DNA from: Acidobacteriota bacterium
GTDB taxonomy: Bacteria; Acidobacteriota; Thermoanaerobaculia; Multivoradales; JAGPDF01
NCBI GenBank assembly: GCA_012521815.1
Contig: JAAYLR010000134.1
Coordinates: 1 to 40,644 of the forward strand
DNA length: 40,644 bases
Direction: 5' to 3'
The notes under the pieces: generated by a model
Databases searched by the model: none
What the model saw: the letters and a program-made list of their open reading frames with translations, nothing else
Told to the model about the DNA's origin: nothing
Program-made: the position numbers and the translations under genes
Shown here: one piece after another, positions 19,015-26,946 of the stretch
How the letters are laid out: the number at the start of each line of letters is the position of its first letter
How positions within the stretch are numbered: the first letter of the stretch is position 1

Positions 19015-20442
19015 GTGAGCCCGCGGCAGCCGTCTGACGAAGGGACGGGGAAGGGCGAGCGCCGGCGACCGGTCGCCGCGCGTCTCGCCGAGCTCGAGGA
19101 GCTCGAGCTGACGATCGACCAGCTCGTGACCGGCGGCGAGGGCCTCGGCCGGTTCGAAGGGATCCCGATCTTCGTGCCGTTCGCGGCTCCGGGGGATCGC
19201 CTCCGGGTCCGGCTCGTGGCACGCCATCCGGGCTACGGACGCGCCGAGATCGTGGCGCTGCTCGCGCCCGGGCCGGGGCGCCGGGAGCCTCCCTGTCCGC
19301 ACTTCGGCCGCTGCGGCGGCTGCGATCTCCAGCACCTCGACGACTCCCTCCAGGTGCGGCTGAAGGTGATGGCGGTGGCCGAGACGCTGCGCCGGATCGG
19401 CGGGCTCCGGTTCCCCGCCGAGCAGATCGAGGTGGTCTCCGGCGAGCCGTGGGGCTGGCGGCTGCGCACCCAGCTCCACACCGCGCCGGCGGCGGCTGGC
19501 GAGGGTGTGCGGGTCGGCTATCACGCCCGGGGGAGTCACGAGCTGGTGGCGATCAGCCGCTGCCCGGTGCTCGTGCCGGCGCTCGAGCGGGAGGCGGTGA
19601 CGCTTGCCCGCCGCCTGCCCGCCGAGGGCGTTCCCCGCCGCCTCGACGTCGCGGCCGGCGATGGCGGTGAGGTGGCGATCGCCCCTCTCGTCGGCGATCT
19701 TCCGCATGGCGAGCTCGCGGTCAGGGTGGGGGAGTTCCGCTATCGGTTCGACGCGCGCTGCTTCTTCCAGGGGCACCGCGGGCTGCTCCCGCAGCTCGTG
19801 GACCGGGTCGTGGGCGACGCGGAGGGGGAGCGGGCGTACGACCTCTACGGTGGAGTCGGGCTCTTTGCCCTGCCGCTCGCCCGGCGCTACCGCGAGGTGG
19901 TGGTGGTCGAGGGGGACCGGATCGCGGCCCGCTACGCGCGGCGCAACCTGCGCGAGCACCGGCTCGGCGGCGAGGTGATCACCCAGGCGGTCGAGAGCTG
20001 GATCCGCACCGGGCTGCCGGACGGGGCGCCGCGGGTGGTCGTCGATCCTCCCCGCACCGGCTTGCCGGTCGCGGTGCGGGCGCTGCTCAGCCTCCGCCGT
20101 CCGGAGCGGCTCACCTACGTCTCCTGCCATCCGGCGGCGCTCGCGCGTGATCTCGCCGCGCTCGCGGAGGCGTTCACGCTCGAGCGGCTCGTCTTCCTCG
20201 ATCTCTTCCCGCAGACCGCGCATCTCGAGGTGGTCGCGCAGCTGGCCGCGAAGGCGCGTCCCGCGGTGGTCGTGCCGCCGCCGGGCCCTCGGCGCGCTGC
20301 CGCCCGGCCCGGGCGACGGTCTCCCGGCCGGACCGGTGACGGCTCGCGACGCCCTCCCGGAAAGGGGCCGGGGGGCGCGCCCCGGCGCGGGAGCCACCCG
20401 CACCCTCCCGGCTCCGGCGGCCGCCGCCGGCCGCCCCGTTAG
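19015..20442 (+). CDS. Class I SAM-dependent RNA m5U methyltransferase (RlmD/TrmA family) with 4Fe-4S cysteines
   Basis: TRAM-like N-term, CPHFGRCGGCDLQHL cluster motif, YDLYGGVGLFALPLA, PPRTGLP, YVSCHPAALARDL. Confidence 0.88.
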   Translation: MSPRQPSDEGTGKGERRRPVAARLAELEELELTIDQLVTGGEGLGRFEGIPIFVPFAAPGDRLRVRLVARHPGYGRAEIVALLAPGPGRREPPCPHFGRCGGCDLQHLDDSLQVRLKVMAVAETLRRIGGLRFPAEQIEVVSGEPWGWRLRTQLHTAPAAAGEGVRVGYHARGSHELVAISRCPVLVPALEREAVTLARRLPAEGVPRRLDVAAGDGGEVAIAPLVGDLPHGELAVRVGEFRYRFDARCFFQGHRGLLPQLVDRVVGDAEGERAYDLYGGVGLFALPLARRYREVVVVEGDRIAARYARRNLREHRLGGEVITQAVESWIRTGLPDGAPRVVVDPPRTGLPVAVRALLSLRRPERLTYVSCHPAALARDLAALAEAFTLERLVFLDLFPQTAHLEVVAQLAAKARPAVVVPPPGPRRAAARPGRRSPGRTGDGSRRPPGKGPGGAPRRGSHPHPPGSGGRRRPPR

Positions 20443-20445
20443 AAT
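20440..20445 (+). promoter_or_regulatory. TAGAAT -10 box overlapping the RlmD-like stop codon, 7 nt before GTG 20453
   Basis: Reads TTAGAATGACCGGCGTG. Confidence 0.45.
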
Positions 20446-20947
20446 GACCGGCGTGACCACTCCCGGCACTTATCGCCTCGAGCTCGGCAAGGAGGATTTC
20501 AAGTTCTCCTGCGCCCACTTCACCCTCTTCCCGGACGGCGGCGCCGAGCCGCTCCATGGCCACAACTACCGGGTACGGGTGACGGTCGAGGGCGACCGGC
20601 TCGACGCCCTCGGCATGCTCGTCGACTTCGCCGCGGTCAAGCGCGCGGTGCGCCGGCTCTGCGCCCGGCTCGACGAGCGGGTGCTCCTCCCGCAGGAGGC
20701 CCCGGATCTCGTCTGGGAGCGCCGCGGCGAGGAGGTCGAGGCGCGCTACGCCGGCCGCCGTTACCTCTGGCCCGCTGCCGAGGTGCTCCTGCTGCCGCTC
20801 GCCAACACCAGCGTCGAGCTGCTCGCGGCCTGGCTCTGGCGCGAGCTCGCCCCGGAGCTCGCCGGCTTCCCGGTGCGGAGCCTCGGGGTCTCGGTCGAGG
20901 AGACGCTCGGGCAGGGCTGCCGCTACTCGGCGCCGCTGCCCGGCTGA
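20444..20947 (+). CDS. 6-pyruvoyl-tetrahydropterin synthase / 6-carboxytetrahydropterin synthase family
   Basis: FSCAHFTLFPDGGAEPLHGHNYRVRVTVEG; LANTSVELLAAWLWREL; start ATG 20444 or GTG 20453. Confidence 0.83.
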   Translation: MTGVTTPGTYRLELGKEDFKFSCAHFTLFPDGGAEPLHGHNYRVRVTVEGDRLDALGMLVDFAAVKRAVRRLCARLDERVLLPQEAPDLVWERRGEEVEARYAGRRYLWPAAEVLLLPLANTSVELLAAWLWRELAPELAGFPVRSLGVSVEETLGQGCRYSAPLPG

Positions 20948-22071
20948 GCCTCGTCACCACCCGCGCCGGGAGGCGGGAGCTCCCGGCCCCGCCACGGGGC
21001 GAGCCGCCCCCGGCGAAAGTCGGCGAGCGCGGTGAGGAGGAGCGCCGCGAAGAGCAGTCCCTCGAGCGGTGCTGCGAGCGCCGGCGCGGCAGGGAAGCGC
21101 GCCGAGGTTCGCAGCACGCCGGAGGCGATCGCCGCGAGCGCCCAGAGCAGGCCGGCGGCCGGCAGCGCTCCCGTCGCGAGCAGCACCGTGACGCCGAGGG
21201 CGGGCAGGGCGGCGAAGCTGGCCACGGCACCCGCGAAACCGGCCCGGGAGCCGTAGAGGAGCGCGAGGTTCCGGCGCCACCCCTGCCAGGCGGCCCGGAA
21301 GCCCGGATACATCTCGACCTCCAGCAGATCGAGGGCGCGGAAGAAGCCGGCCCGGCCGCCGGCGGCGACGAGGCGTCGGGCCAGGGTGACGTCGTCGAGC
21401 GCCACCCGGGCGAGCGGTTCGAGACCGCCGGCCGCCGCCAGGGCCGCCCGGCGCACGAGGAGGAACTGGCCGTTGGCGAGCGGGGGCTCGCCCTCCCCTT
21501 CGGCGTACGGCGCCCAGTCGCCCAGGTCGGCGTCGAGGAGCGCGAAGACCGGCGGCGTGAGGAGGCTCGCCCCCCAGCCGGAAACGCGCTGATGCCCGGC
21601 GATCGAGACGAGGTCGAGCGGCCCGGCGGCCGCCGCGGCGTGGGCGCGGGCGAGCAGCTCCGGATGGTGCCGGGTGTCGGCGTCGGTGAAGAGGAGCCAC
21701 TCCGACTCCGCGCCGGCAGAGCCCCGCGCGAGGGCGTGGACCTTGCCGCTCCAGCCGGCGGGCAGGGGACCGGCGGAGGCGAGCGTGAGGCGTCCGCCCG
21801 CCTTCGCCGCGAGCCCGGCCACGAGCGCCGCGGTCGCGTCCCGGGAGCCGTCGTCGACGACCCGGAGCTCGAGCGGCGCGCTCTGGCCGAGCAGGCTCTC
21901 GACGCAGGCCACGACCTGCGCGGCCTCGTCGCGCACCGGCAGGATCGCGAGGGTGGACGGCGGGGTGGCCGGCGCGGCCGGCGGGAGCGCCGGCGCGGCG
22001 GCCCGGGCGCCCGCCAGACGCGAAGCGAAGGCGAGGAGCGCGACGCCGGCCAGCGCGGCGGCGAGGAGCAA
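20923..22071 (-). CDS. Family 2 glycosyltransferase (HpnB-like)
   Basis: AILPVRDEAAQVVACVESLL, VVDDGSRDAT, GWSGKVHALARG, LLFTDADTRH; TM helices; TTG start 5 nt after the upstream stop. Confidence 0.8.
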   Translation of the reverse strand: MLLAAALAGVALLAFASRLAGARAAAPALPPAAPATPPSTLAILPVRDEAAQVVACVESLLGQSAPLELRVVDDGSRDATAALVAGLAAKAGGRLTLASAGPLPAGWSGKVHALARGSAGAESEWLLFTDADTRHHPELLARAHAAAAAGPLDLVSIAGHQRVSGWGASLLTPPVFALLDADLGDWAPYAEGEGEPPLANGQFLLVRRAALAAAGGLEPLARVALDDVTLARRLVAAGGRAGFFRALDLLEVEMYPGFRAAWQGWRRNLALLYGSRAGFAGAVASFAALPALGVTVLLATGALPAAGLLWALAAIASGVLRTSARFPAAPALAAPLEGLLFAALLLTALADFRRGRLAPWRGRELPPPGAGGDEAQPGSGAE

Positions 22072-22076
22072 CGGCG

Positions 22077-22310
22077 CTACCCTTCGAGGAGGGCGCGCAG
22101 CGCGGCGACGACCTCGCCGGGCTCGGCGTGCCGCCCGCTGTCCCAGCGGGAGAAGACGAGCTGGCCGTCGAGCCGGACGTCGAAGATCCCGTTCCGGCCG
22201 CCGATGAGCTGCGGCTCGAGGCCCGTCTCCCGCATGATCTCGGCCGCCAGACTGACGGCCCGGGGCAGGTGGTTTCAGGCCACGCAGTATTCGATCGTGA
22301 GCTTCGGCAT
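22077..22310 (-). CDS. SelW/Rdx-family selenoprotein candidate; UGA at 22277..22275 read as Sec
   Basis: Manual translation: MPKLTIEYCVAUNHLPRAVSLAAEIMRETGLEPQLIGGRNGIFDVRLDGQLVFSRWDSGRHAEPGEVVAALRALLEG*. CxxU at the redox motif, RBS agaggg, SECIS-like hairpin directly downstream. Confidence 0.85.
22242..22260 (-). promoter_or_regulatory. Bacterial SECIS-like hairpin GGCCGUC-AGUCU-GGCGGCC
   Basis: 7-bp stem (one U.G wobble), 5-nt loop with GU; loop GU is 23-24 nt after the UGA. Confidence 0.75.
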
Positions 22311-22326
22311 TTTCCCTCTCTGGGGG

Positions 22327-23526
22327 TCAGAGCGGCCGGCGTCCGCAGATCGCGCCGGAGTTGAAGAACGGATAGAGGTCGCGGATGCGTTCCAGGTCGG
22401 GCACGAGCTCGACCGGCGCGAGACCGGCGCCGGTGAAGAGGCGCCGCCAGACCTCCGGCGTGAGGAAGCCCGGCTCGGGCCGCCGCTCGGGGTCGAGCTC
22501 GACGCCGACGAACCCCTCCAGCGCGAGAAAGACCATCTCGGCCGCGATCGGCTGGCCGGGGAAGAGGCGGATGCACTCCCCGCCCACCAGCCAGCCGCCC
22601 GGAGCGAGCCGCTCCCGGAGCCGGGCGAGGGCCGCCGGCAGGTCGCGGGCGACGTGCAGGACGTTGACCGCGAAGACGAGGTCGAACTCCCCGGCCGCCG
22701 TCGCGGTGGCGTCGAGCGGGAGGTCGATGTCGAGGGCGGAGAAGGAGAGCGGCACGCCGGGGAAACGGGAGCGCAGCGCCCGCTCCGCCCGCCGCCGGAA
22801 GAAGGTGCTCGGCTCGGTCACCTCGTAGCGGGTGAGGTCGCCGAGCCGGCCGGCCTGCTCGAGCCGGGCGAGGAGCTCCTCGGTGGCGCTGCCCGCGCCG
22901 GCGCCGAGCTCGAGCACCGCGAACCGGCCCGCCGGCGCCCGCGTGAGCGCGGCGACCGCGGCGATCACGTTGTTGATCGCGTAGACCGGATGCCGGTTCG
23001 AGAAGTACTCCCCCCAGAGACCGACGTGCCCGGCGCCGAGGAGCACCTGCTCGCCCCGCACCTCGCCCCGCGCGAGCGGCGGGTAGAGGCCGCCCGCGAG
23101 GTCGAGCAGCTCGAGGCTCGGGGCGATGCCGGGGTCGGTCGCGAGCCCCTGGGCGCGCAGCTCGGCGCGGTGTTCGGAAGGCCACGGTCCGACGGCGCGA
23201 TAGCGCGGCGCGCCGGTCCCGTCCTGCCCCGCGACGGCGAGCACCCCGTCGGCGGCGAGCCGGCGCAGGAGGCCCTGGAGCGCGGGCACGAAGCCCGGCA
23301 CGAAACCGCGCCGCGCCGCGAGCTCGTTGGCCGAGAGTGCGTCCGCGAGCGCCGGCGCGAGGGCGAGCTCGGCGGCGAGCGCGAGCGCCCAGTCGCCGGC
23401 GTACCGTTCGACCAGCTCGACGCAGAGCTGGAAATGCTCGGAGAACGGCTCGGGCGGGAGCTCTCCGAGAACGCCGGCGAGATCGGGGGGAGAGGGCGTG
23501 GCGATGAACGCGGGCATCCCGGTCAT
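22327..23526 (-). CDS. Class I SAM-dependent methyltransferase
   Basis: VLELGAGAGSATEELL, LDIDLPLDAT.AAGEFDLVFAVNVLHVARDL; start may be ATG 23517. Confidence 0.8.
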   Translation of the reverse strand: MTGMPAFIATPSPPDLAGVLGELPPEPFSEHFQLCVELVERYAGDWALALAAELALAPALADALSANELAARRGFVPGFVPALQGLLRRLAADGVLAVAGQDGTGAPRYRAVGPWPSEHRAELRAQGLATDPGIAPSLELLDLAGGLYPPLARGEVRGEQVLLGAGHVGLWGEYFSNRHPVYAINNVIAAVAALTRAPAGRFAVLELGAGAGSATEELLARLEQAGRLGDLTRYEVTEPSTFFRRRAERALRSRFPGVPLSFSALDIDLPLDATATAAGEFDLVFAVNVLHVARDLPAALARLRERLAPGGWLVGGECIRLFPGQPIAAEMVFLALEGFVGVELDPERRPEPGFLTPEVWRRLFTGAGLAPVELVPDLERIRDLYPFFNSGAICGRRPL

Positions 23527-23601
23527 TCTACGCTCCGCCGCGGCCGGAGCCGGGGCTGCGGTGCGCTAAGATCCACGGGCGCCGCCCGCGCTGCCCCGCC
23601 C

Positions 23602-24207
23602 ATGACCGAGATCGAGACGCCCGCTCCCGCCCCGAACGACGCCGACGAGGTGAAGGCCGGGCGGATCGCGAGCCACGTGCGCGCCATCCTCACCGAGCTC
23701 GACCTCGACCTCGACGAGCCAAATCTCCGCGACACCGATCTCCGGGTCGCCAGGCTCTATCTCGAGATGTTCCAGGGCCTGCGCCAGGGCGCCGAGCCCG
23801 CCGTCACCACCTTCCCGAACGACGAGCATTACCGCGCCATGGTCATGGAGCGGCGGATCCCGTTCTACTCCCTCTGCGCCCACCACCTGGTGCCGTTCTA
23901 CGGGCAGGCGCACATCGCCTACATCCCGCGCGACCGGATCATCGGCATCTCGAAGTTCGCGCGGATCCTGGAGTTCTACGCCAAGCGTCCGCAGCTCCAG
24001 GAGCGGCTCACCGAGCAGGTCGCCGACTACCTCCAGGAGGCGCTCCGCCCGCTCGGCGTCATGGTGGTGATCGAGGCGCGCCATCTCTGCGTCGAGATGC
24101 GGGGAGTGAAGAAGCCCGGCGCGGAGACCGTGACCTCCGCGATCCGCGGCGTGTTCCACCAGAAGCAGGTGCGCGAGGAGTTCCTCGACCTCGTGCGCCT
24201 CGACTGA
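23602..24207 (+). CDS. folE: GTP cyclohydrolase I
   Basis: MERRIPFYSLCAHHLVPFYGQAHIAYIP, GISKFARILEFYAKRPQLQERLTEQ, VVIEARHLCVEMRGV. Confidence 0.93.
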   Translation: MTEIETPAPAPNDADEVKAGRIASHVRAILTELDLDLDEPNLRDTDLRVARLYLEMFQGLRQGAEPAVTTFPNDEHYRAMVMERRIPFYSLCAHHLVPFYGQAHIAYIPRDRIIGISKFARILEFYAKRPQLQERLTEQVADYLQEALRPLGVMVVIEARHLCVEMRGVKKPGAETVTSAIRGVFHQKQVREEFLDLVRLD

Positions 24208-24220
24208 TCGGAGAGAGACG

Positions 24221-25291
24221 ATGAACGCCCCTCGCGCCGTGTTCGCCGGTTCCGGGATCGCCGTGCCGCCGCTGGCGATCGACAACGCCACCTTCGCGCG
24301 GGTGCTCGACACCAGCGACGAGTGGATCCGGGAGCGCAGCGGCATCGTCAGCCGCCGCTTCGTCGAGCCCGGGGTCGGCTCCTCGGTCCTCGGCATCGAG
24401 GCGGCGCGCGCCGCGCTCGCCGATGCCGGGATGGAGGCCGGCGAGCTCGACTACATCGTCTGCGCCACGATGACGCCGGATCATTACTTCCCCGGCGTCG
24501 GCACCCTCGTGCAGGAGGGGCTCGGGATCCCGCCGCTCCCGGCGCTCGACATCCGGCAGCAGTGCGCGGGGTTCGCCTACGGGCTCCAGGTGGTCGACGC
24601 GCTGATCCGCAGCGGCCTCGCGCGCAACGTGCTGCTGGTGGGCACCGACGTCCACTCGGCGCTGATGCCGCTCTCGCCGCGGAGCTGGGACGTCCTGCTC
24701 GGCCACGATCCCGGCCCGCTCGACGCCGAGGAGCTCGCCGCCAACTCCCGCTTCCGCCACCTCGTGGTGCTCTTCGGCGACGGGGCGGGCGCGATGGTCT
24801 TCCGCGCCGAGGAGGATTCCGGACGCGGGATCCTCGGCGCCGTGCTCTACGGCGAAGGGGCGCACAAGGAGATCCTCCACGTGCCCGGCGTGGGCTCGGC
24901 GCGGCGTCCGTTCGTCTCGATCGAGCAGATCGCGAACGCCGACGTCGTGCCGGTGATGCACGGCCGGCACGTCTTCCGGCTCGCGGTCACCCGGATGCCG
25001 GAGGCGACCCGCGAGCTGCTCGCCCGCCACGGCTATGGTCTCGACGAGCTCGACCTGCTCGTCATGCACCAGGCGAACCTGCGGATCAACGAGGCGGCGC
25101 AGAAGGCGCTCGGGCTCCCCGACTCGAAGGTCCACCACAACATCTACGAGTACGGCAACACCACCTCGGCGACCCTGCCCCTCTGCTTCCACGAGGCCCG
25201 CGCCGCCGGCAAGGCCCCCCCGGGCTCTCTCGTCGCCTTCACCGCCCTCGGCGCCGGCCTCCACTGGGGAGCGGCGCTGATGCGGGTCTAG
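24221..25291 (+). CDS. fabH: 3-oxoacyl-ACP synthase III family (FabH-like)
   Basis: TSDEWIRERSGI, IRQQCAGFAYGLQVVDALIRSG, LVMHQANLRINEAAQKALGLP, HNIYEYGNTTSATLPL. Confidence 0.88.
   Translation: MNAPRAVFAGSGIAVPPLAIDNATFARVLDTSDEWIRERSGIVSRRFVEPGVGSSVLGIEAARAALADAGMEAGELDYIVCATMTPDHYFPGVGTLVQEGLGIPPLPALDIRQQCAGFAYGLQVVDALIRSGLARNVLLVGTDVHSALMPLSPRSWDVLLGHDPGPLDAEELAANSRFRHLVVLFGDGAGAMVFRAEEDSGRGILGAVLYGEGAHKEILHVPGVGSARRPFVSIEQIANADVVPVMHGRHVFRLAVTRMPEATRELLARHGYGLDELDLLVMHQANLRINEAAQKALGLPDSKVHHNIYEYGNTTSATLPLCFHEARAAGKAPPGSLVAFTALGAGLHWGAALMRV
25251..25291 (+). repeat. Direct repeat copy A (3' end of fabH)
   Basis: gcgccggcctccactggggagcggcgctgatgcgggtctag; 36/41 identical to copy B at 25948..25988. 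Confidence 0.75.
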
Positions 25292-25400
25292 GGCCGGCGC
25301 TCGCCCCGGATCTCGAGCCCGGACTCGCGGCACGTCTCTCCGGGTGACTCGCCGTTCGCGGCGGCTGCCCGAGCGCGGCCGGCGCCCCCTCCGTCGCTCC

Positions 25401-25415
25401 TGACAGCTTCTGTCA
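25401..25415. promoter_or_regulatory. Inverted repeat TGACAG-ctt-CTGTCA, candidate operator
   Basis: Perfect 6-3-6 dyad in the intergenic region upstream of 25485. Confidence 0.45.
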
Positions 25416-25484
25416 CTCCGCCCTGCCATCATCGCCTCGCTCGCGAAAGGAGGCTGCCGTGCGCCGAATCCGTCCCCCCTCGAA

Positions 25485-25865
25485 GTGATCGTCAGAATCG
25501 GAGGTGAAGGAGGCAGCATCGCCCTGCTCGGCGTCCGCGACACGCAGGGCGGCTGGCACTACTGCCTCGGCCGCGACGAGCGCTCGCTCGCCGATTTCCT
25601 CCCGGACGATTTCGACCCCGCCCTGCTTCGCAGCCGCTCGGGCTGGGTCGCGAGCTGGGAGGAGGCGCTCGCGCGCCTCGACCGCTACCCCTGGTACCGC
25701 CTCTACCCGGTCGCGCTCCACGCGGAGTTCCGCGAACGGATCCTCGCCGCCGTCGCCGACTGTGCCGCGAAGGAAAGCCGCGAGCGCGCTGCCGACATCG
25801 CTGAGACTTGGGAGTGGGCCGACCGCGACACCCGCTGGGGTGGGAGCGATTCGGAACGGGAATGA
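25485..25865 (+). CDS. Hypothetical protein
   Basis: 126-aa ORF, GTG start overlapping the stop of a 9-codon ORF; conserved-looking WEEALARLDRYPWYRLYPVALHAEFRERI. Confidence 0.65.
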   Translation: MIVRIGGEGGSIALLGVRDTQGGWHYCLGRDERSLADFLPDDFDPALLRSRSGWVASWEEALARLDRYPWYRLYPVALHAEFRERILAAVADCAAKESRERAADIAETWEWADRDTRWGGSDSERE

Positions 25866-25870
25866 GAAAG

Positions 25871-25891
25871 GGTCGGGGGACGCCCCCGACC
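25871..25891. terminator. Terminator-like hairpin GGTCGGGGG-acg-CCCCCGACC
   Basis: Perfect 9-bp stem 6 nt after the 25865 stop. Confidence 0.6.
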
Positions 25892-25947
25892 GCGCGCCCC
25901 GAGCCCCTGCCGCCGGCCGAGTTCCCCGGGCTCATTCGTTGCCTTCA

Positions 25948-25988
25948 GCGCCGGCCTCCACTGAGGGGCGGTGCGGATGGGGGTCTAG
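25948..25988 (+). repeat. Direct repeat copy B (degenerate fabH 3' end)
   Basis: gcgccggcctccactgaggggcggtgcggatgggggtctag; 36/41 identical to copy A, with a premature tga. Confidence 0.75.
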
Positions 25989-26782
25989 AGTCCCGCTCGC
26001 TCCCGAGTGCTCTCTCCGTCGCCAGGCCGCAGGACGACGGTGGCCGTGAGCTCCTGCTCTGCGGCCACGAGCGAAGACCAGGGCAGGAGCCCCCAGAGAT
26101 AGCAGGTGCGAGCCATGGCCGTGGGGCGGAAGCGGACGGTGACCGGGCGGGGAGCCTCCAGATTCCGGAAGAGGGCCTGCGGGAGCCGGAGGTGCAGCTC
26201 GTTGGCGCCGCGGGCGAGGAGAAGCGCGGGCTGCCACTCCACGCGGATCTCCGGCTCGGCGCCGAAAGCGAGATAGTTGCCGCGGATCCGGACTTCAGCC
26301 GGTTTCCCGTTCAGAGCGAGCTCCTCGGGCGTGACGTAGACCAGGCGCGGCCGCTGCGCGTGGCAGGGTAGCGCGTGGACGGCGTCGTAGGCGAGGATGT
26401 CGGCGTCGCCCACGAGCTGGCGCGCGTCGGCACCGGAGAGGGAGGCGAGGGAGGCGGTAGCGGCCTCGATCCGCTCCGCGAGCACCACGGCATCTGCCAC
26501 CAGCTGGCGTTCGGTGGCGTCGAGCCGGTCGGGTCGCCGCTCGAACTGGCCGGCGAGGCGGGTCTCGATCTCCGCGACGACCGCACCGGCGCTCACCTCC
26601 AGTCTCGCCACCGCGGTCCGGGTCGCCGGAGGGAGCCCTCCCGTGGCAGCCCGCAGTCGCGCGAGCGAGTCGAGGAGGTTCCCATGTACGGCGCCGATCG
26701 TGGGCGCATCGCCGGCGGCCGCCGCCCCGTTCGGGGAGACGAGGACGAAAAGCAGCAGGGAGAGGGAGAGCGGGCGGCGCAT
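25985..26782 (-). CDS. Secreted hypothetical protein
   Basis: Signal peptide MRRPLSLSLLLFVLVSPNGAAAAG; GGAGGA RBS upstream; no recognised domain. Confidence 0.65.
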   Translation of the reverse strand: MRRPLSLSLLLFVLVSPNGAAAAGDAPTIGAVHGNLLDSLARLRAATGGLPPATRTAVARLEVSAGAVVAEIETRLAGQFERRPDRLDATERQLVADAVVLAERIEAATASLASLSGADARQLVGDADILAYDAVHALPCHAQRPRLVYVTPEELALNGKPAEVRIRGNYLAFGAEPEIRVEWQPALLLARGANELHLRLPQALFRNLEAPRPVTVRFRPTAMARTCYLWGLLPWSSLVAAEQELTATVVLRPGDGESTRERAGL

Positions 26783-26873
26783 GGCGTCCTCCGCGGTTCA
26801 CGCGGCCCGTTCGTTCGGGTTCGCATGGCTCTGCAGGGGAAACGCGCGCGGCCGGCGATTCGAACAGTCCGGT

Positions 26874-26902
26874 TTGACCGGACCGGCAGCCGTCGCTAGG
26901 AT
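26874..26902 (+). promoter_or_regulatory. Promoter TTGACC-N17-TAGGAT upstream of the ECF sigma gene
   Basis: Near-consensus -35/-10 with a 17-nt spacer. Confidence 0.6.
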
Positions 26903-26946
26903 CCGCGCCAACAACTCAAGCTGGTCGCGGCTTCGCGAGAGGTGCC

